Position numbers and translations under genes: made by a program. From Bipolaris cookei (lineage: Eukaryota > Ascomycota > Dothideomycetes > Pleosporales > Pleosporaceae), in assembly GCA_002286855.1 (NCBI GenBank), contig NRSV01000003.1:1432-65431 (forward strand): a DNA stretch of 64,000 nucleotides. Direction: 5' to 3'. The notes beneath the pieces are model-generated. The model was not told where the DNA came from and did no database searches. It saw nothing but the letters and a program-made list of their open reading frames with translations. Numbering within the stretch: position 1 is the first letter of the stretch; each line of letters starts with the position of its first letter. This document shows positions 60,062 through 64,000 of the stretch, in pieces.

Positions 60062-63000
60062 ATGGCTTCAGTCCAGACTAACCCAGAAATGCCCGGCCAG
60101 GGCCAGCTCCCCGCAAACATCACCCGCGAGCAGATTCAGCATGTCTTCCAGGTACGTACTTGGCCCGCGACAGCTCGAGTACCACCAGCCATCGCACTCT
60201 CACACTCACTCTCACCTGCATGTCGGATTTGCTAACACCGTCTCTAGCGCTATACTGCGATGAAGCAACAAGGCGTCTCCGAGTCCAATCCTGAGTTCAT
60301 CAAGGCGCGCAACCTCCTCACAATGGTTCAGAAGCAGAATCAGTATCAGCAGCAACAGAAGATGCTCCGACAACAGCAGATGCAGCAGCGCCAGCAAGGC
60401 CAGGTGGATCCACAGGCTATGCTGCAAAACGGCGCCGCCACAGGCATGCTCAATGGTGCAAAGCCAGTTGCGCCTGTTGACGGCAAACCTGCCATACCTG
60501 CGCCAGCCTCGACCGGACCATCGTCTACAATGCAGATTGCAACTGCTGGCGGACAGGCTCCTTCAGTTGATGGACAGACACCAACGTCGGCCAACAATGC
60601 TTCGATGGCACTGTCCAAAGACCAGCTTCTGATGCTACGCGCTCAGATTGGAGCATTCAAACACCTCTCCAAGGGTCTCCCTCTGCCTTCAAATATGCAG
60701 CAACAAATCTTTGGCCACCACCAGACAAAGAAGCCCCAGAATGTGACTGAGGCTGTGGCAGCTGCTTCTCAGATGCTCGACAACGCGACTCGTGCAGGCA
60801 GCACCTTAAGTGCCGTGGGTGGCGCTGTGCAAGAGACTCGTACCCTGCCTCGTCTTCCGGATACCTTCATCGACCCCTGGAGTAGCGAAGTCTTCCGAGA
60901 CGTAAACTATATTTCCCACACACAGCGCAAGAACCGACCTTACCTCGCGACAATCATGCCACAAGGTGTCGACATCAATGCCGTACAGCAGAGCATGGAA
61001 GAATTGCGCAAGGAGCGTGAGATCCTTCTTTACAACCGCCTCACAGCAAGAAAAGCAGAACTGGAGAAGATGCATGCAAACATCGGCTCATGGGATACCA
61101 GCAAGACCGACACTCCCGAAGATGACGGAAAGGTCAAGCTGGCTCTTGTGATTGAGCAGAAGAAACTGAATCTGCTCGAGAAGCAACGGAAACTGCGGAG
61201 AGAAATTGCCCAACAAATGATCCACGCTGACAACCTCGCTATGACTGCTAACCGAACCGTCTACCGCCGTCTCAAGAAGCAATCAATGCGCGAAGCCCGT
61301 CTCACCGAGAAGCTCGAGAAGCAGCAACGCGATGCGCGCGAGACCAAGGAGAAGAAGAAGCACCACGAGTTTATCGATGCCATTCGGAAGCATCGCACCG
61401 AACTACAGGAATCTGGCGCAGCTCAGCGAATGCGTCTGCAGAAGCTCGGCCGTACCATGGTTTCGACACACCAGAACATCGAGAAGGAAGAACAGAAGCG
61501 TATCGAACGAACGGCCAAGCAGCGTCTGCAGGCGCTCAAGTCTAATGACGAAGAGACTTACCTCAAGCTCTTGGGTCAAGCCAAGGATACTCGTATTTCG
61601 CACCTTCTCAAGCAGACCGATGGATTCTTGAAGCAGCTTGCCAACTCCGTCAAGGCGCAGCAGCGATCTGCAAACAACTCATACGAGCCTGAGGAAGAGA
61701 GTAGCAGTGACGAGTCCGACGACGAAGACCGACCGGGCAAGAGAAAGACCGACTACTACGAGATTGCTCACCGCATCAAGGAGGAGGTCACTGAACAAGC
61801 CACCAACCTGGTCGGAGGTACACTCAAGGAATACCAACTCAAGGGTCTGCAGTGGATGATATCCCTGTACAACAACAATTTGAACGGTATTCTTGCAGAC
61901 GAAATGGGTCTCGGAAAAACCATTCAGACAATCAGTTTGATCACATACCTGATCGAGAAGAAGAGACAGCCTGGACCTTACCTAGTCATTGTTCCCTTGA
62001 GTACACTTACAAACTGGACCAACGAGTTTGAGAAGTGGGCACCAAGCGTTAGCAAGATCGTATACAAGGGTCCTCCGAACGCGCGTAAGCAGTACCAGCA
62101 ACAGATTCGTTGGGGTCAGTTCCAGGTCCTGCTCACCACGTATGAGTTTATTATCAAGGACAGACCGATTCTTAGCAAGATCAAGTGGGTTCACATGATT
62201 GTCGACGAAGGTCACCGTATGAAGAACGCTGGTTCCAAGCTCAGCATGACCATCACACAATACTACTCAACGCGGTATCGACTCATTCTGACAGGTACGC
62301 CCCTGCAGAACAACCTGACGGAACTTTGGGCTATGCTCAACTTCGTTCTTCCTACCATCTTCAAGTCGGCTACGTCGTTTGACGAGTGGTTCAACACGCC
62401 ATTTGCAAATACTGGAGGTCAAGATAAGATGGAGCTCACCGAAGAAGAGCAGTTGCTCGTTATTCGTCGTCTGCACAAGGTTCTTAGGCCTTTCTTGCTC
62501 CGACGTCTGAAGCGTGATGTCGAGAAGGACCTCCCGGACAAGACCGAACGTGTGATCAAATGCAACTTCTCTACTCTCCAAGCGAAGCTGTACAAGCAAC
62601 TCGTCACTCACAACCGCCTCATGGTCAGCGATGGCAAAGGTGGAAAGACTGGTATGCGTGGTTTGAGCAATATGCTTATGCAACTGCGAAAGCTCTGCAA
62701 CCATCCTTTCGTCTTTGAAGAGGTTGAGGATGTCATGAACCCCACAAAAGGTACTAATGATCTCCTGTGGCGTTCGGCTGGTAAATTCGAGCTTCTGGAT
62801 CGAATCTTGCCCAAGTTCCAGGCTACCGGTCATCGTGTTCTCATGTTCTTCCAGATGACGCAGATCATGAACATCATGGAGGATTACCTACGGCTTAGGG
62901 GCATGCAGTATCTGCGGTTGGACGGTGCGACAAAAGCAGATGATCGTTCAGACTTGTTGAGACTGTTCAATGCGCCTGATTCGCCCTACTTCTGTTTCCT

Positions 63001-64000
63001 ACTCTCCACACGTGCTGGTGGTCTCGGTCTCAATCTTCAGACTGCTGATACCGTCATCATTTACGACTCAGATTGGAATCCTCACCAGGATTTGCAAGCC
63101 CAAGATCGTGCCCATCGTATCGGTCAGAAGAACGAGGTCCGCATTCTACGTCTGATTACATCCAACTCGGTAGAAGAGAAGATTCTCGAACGAGCCAACT
63201 ACAAGTTGGACATGGATGGCAAGGTCATTCAAGCTGGTAAATTCGACAACAAGTCCAAAGATGACGAGCGAGACGCCATGTTGCGTATCATGTTGGAATC
63301 CGCTGAAGCAGCCGAAAGCCTTGAACAAGAGGAAATGGACGATGACGACTTGAACCAGATCATGATGCGACACGAGGAAGAGTTGGCGATATTCCAGGAA
63401 ATGGACCGAAAGCGTATTGCCGAGGATCCATACGGCCCTGGTAAGCCTCTAGGTCGTTTGATCGGCGAGAGCGAACTGCCAGATATCTACCTGAACGAAG
63501 AGGCACCCATCGTCGACGAAAAGGATGATACGCCTGCTGGCCGTGGTGCTCGAGAGCGCACACGGGTCAAGTATGACGACGGTCTGACGGAAGAGCAGTG
63601 GCTAGAGGCTGTTGACAACGACGATGATTCAATAGAAGCAGCTATTGCCCGCAAGGAGGCGAAGATGGCCAAACGGGGTAGAAACAAGGGTTCGCGGGGC
63701 GATGAGGAGTCGCCAGCACCATCACGCGCTAGCTCCGAGGAGCCTGCACCCAAGAAGCGAGGCCGTAAGCCAAAGGCTGAGAAGCGCAAAGCAGATGAAG
63801 CCTCTCTCGACGTTGAACCCACACCACGGAAACGCGGACGGCCAGCGCCTAGCAAAGACATGTTGCCGCCTGATCAGCGAGCATCTCTTCAAAAGATTGT
63901 TAACGCCGTCTACGAAGCGCTCAACGATCTCGAAGAAGAGTCGTCAGATCCCAACATTCCAAATCGTGGAATCATCGACCCCTTCATTGAGCCACCAGAC
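60062..64000 (+). CDS. Snf2-family chromatin remodelling ATPase (Sth1/Snf2/Snf21), C-terminus beyond window
   Basis: Catalytic motor of a SWI/SNF or RSC complex that slides or ejects nucleosomes in the nucleus. Exon 60062-60151, intron 60152-60247, then an open frame from 60248 to the window edge; 1,281 residues visible. It starts with an N-terminal QLQ-like region (ITREQIQHVFQRYTAMKQQG), then a Gln-rich run. An HSA-type basic helix follows (RLTEKLEKQQRDARETKEKK). The helicase core has DEMGLGKT, VDEGHRMKN, LTGTPLQNNLTELWAMLNF, STRAGGLGLNLQTAD and QDRAHRIGQ. After it lies a SnAC-type stretch (RGARERTRVKYDDGLTEEQW) and AT-hook-like KKRGRKPKAEK and KRGRPAP. The final residues (LQKIVNAVYEALNDLEEE) begin the expected bromodomain. 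Which complex it serves cannot be settled from this fragment. Confidence 0.95.

Overview
The window is eukaryotic and reads as a filamentous ascomycete (Pezizomycotina), probably a dothideomycete of the Pleosporales type. The evidence is short introns of 42 to 163 bp with GT..AG borders and CTAAC/CTGAC branch sites, RSC/forkhead/ORC2/ATG101 orthologues of fungal type, LysM and small secreted proteins, a CE15 glucuronoyl esterase, and pogo-type transposons carrying nonsense mutations. The order-level placement is inference from remembered family similarity; no search was run.

Layout. 1-816 is the open N-terminal part of a pogo-like transposase running off the left edge, followed by an unrecognised decayed gene (about 960-2670). 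2891-8757 is a dense housekeeping block: AP-2 mu (-), an F-box-like pseudogene, HIS3 (-), RPC19 (+), NDUFA6 (-) and BUD31 (+), with shared divergent promoters and short convergent gaps. 9210-10193 is a single-pass membrane protein. 10194-13722 is nearly empty. 13723-24582 holds a small membrane protein, ARG7, a Sep1/Hcm1-like forkhead factor and an MSS116-like DEAD-box helicase, with long gaps between them.

25236-30487 is a secreted/effector-like district: a decayed orphan gene, a broken multi-LysM gene, and two divergently oriented paralogues encoding six-cysteine secreted proteins. A membrane-anchored kinase-like protein and a thiol-methyltransferase-type enzyme follow. 34277-41519 is a mobile-element island: a pogo element with three nonsense codons, an element with 146-bp inverted arms, a solo LTR with a 5-bp target duplication, and a second pogo element with different TIRs. 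Between them, at 38056-38425, lies a multi-intron gene for an eight-cysteine secreted peptide with a KR processing site. An intron-containing tRNA-Ile(AAU) abuts the island.

The right third is again mostly housekeeping: ORC2, ATG101, a T5orf172/DUF1766 protein, tRNA-Gly(GCC), a copper amine oxidase with a GC-AG intron, a coiled-coil protein, a probable methyltransferase-GFA fusion, the glucuronoyl esterase, and a Snf2/Sth1 chromatin remodeller that runs off the right edge.

Links between genes. HIS3 and ARG7 both carry a perfect TGACTCA-type (Gcn4/CpcA) site close upstream, consistent with cross-pathway amino-acid control. The secreted proteins, the LysM remnant and the CE15 esterase suit a plant-associated life style. 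The best candidates for something new are the eight-cysteine gene in the transposon island, the divergent six-cysteine pair with an intron presence/absence difference, and the methyltransferase-GFA fusion.
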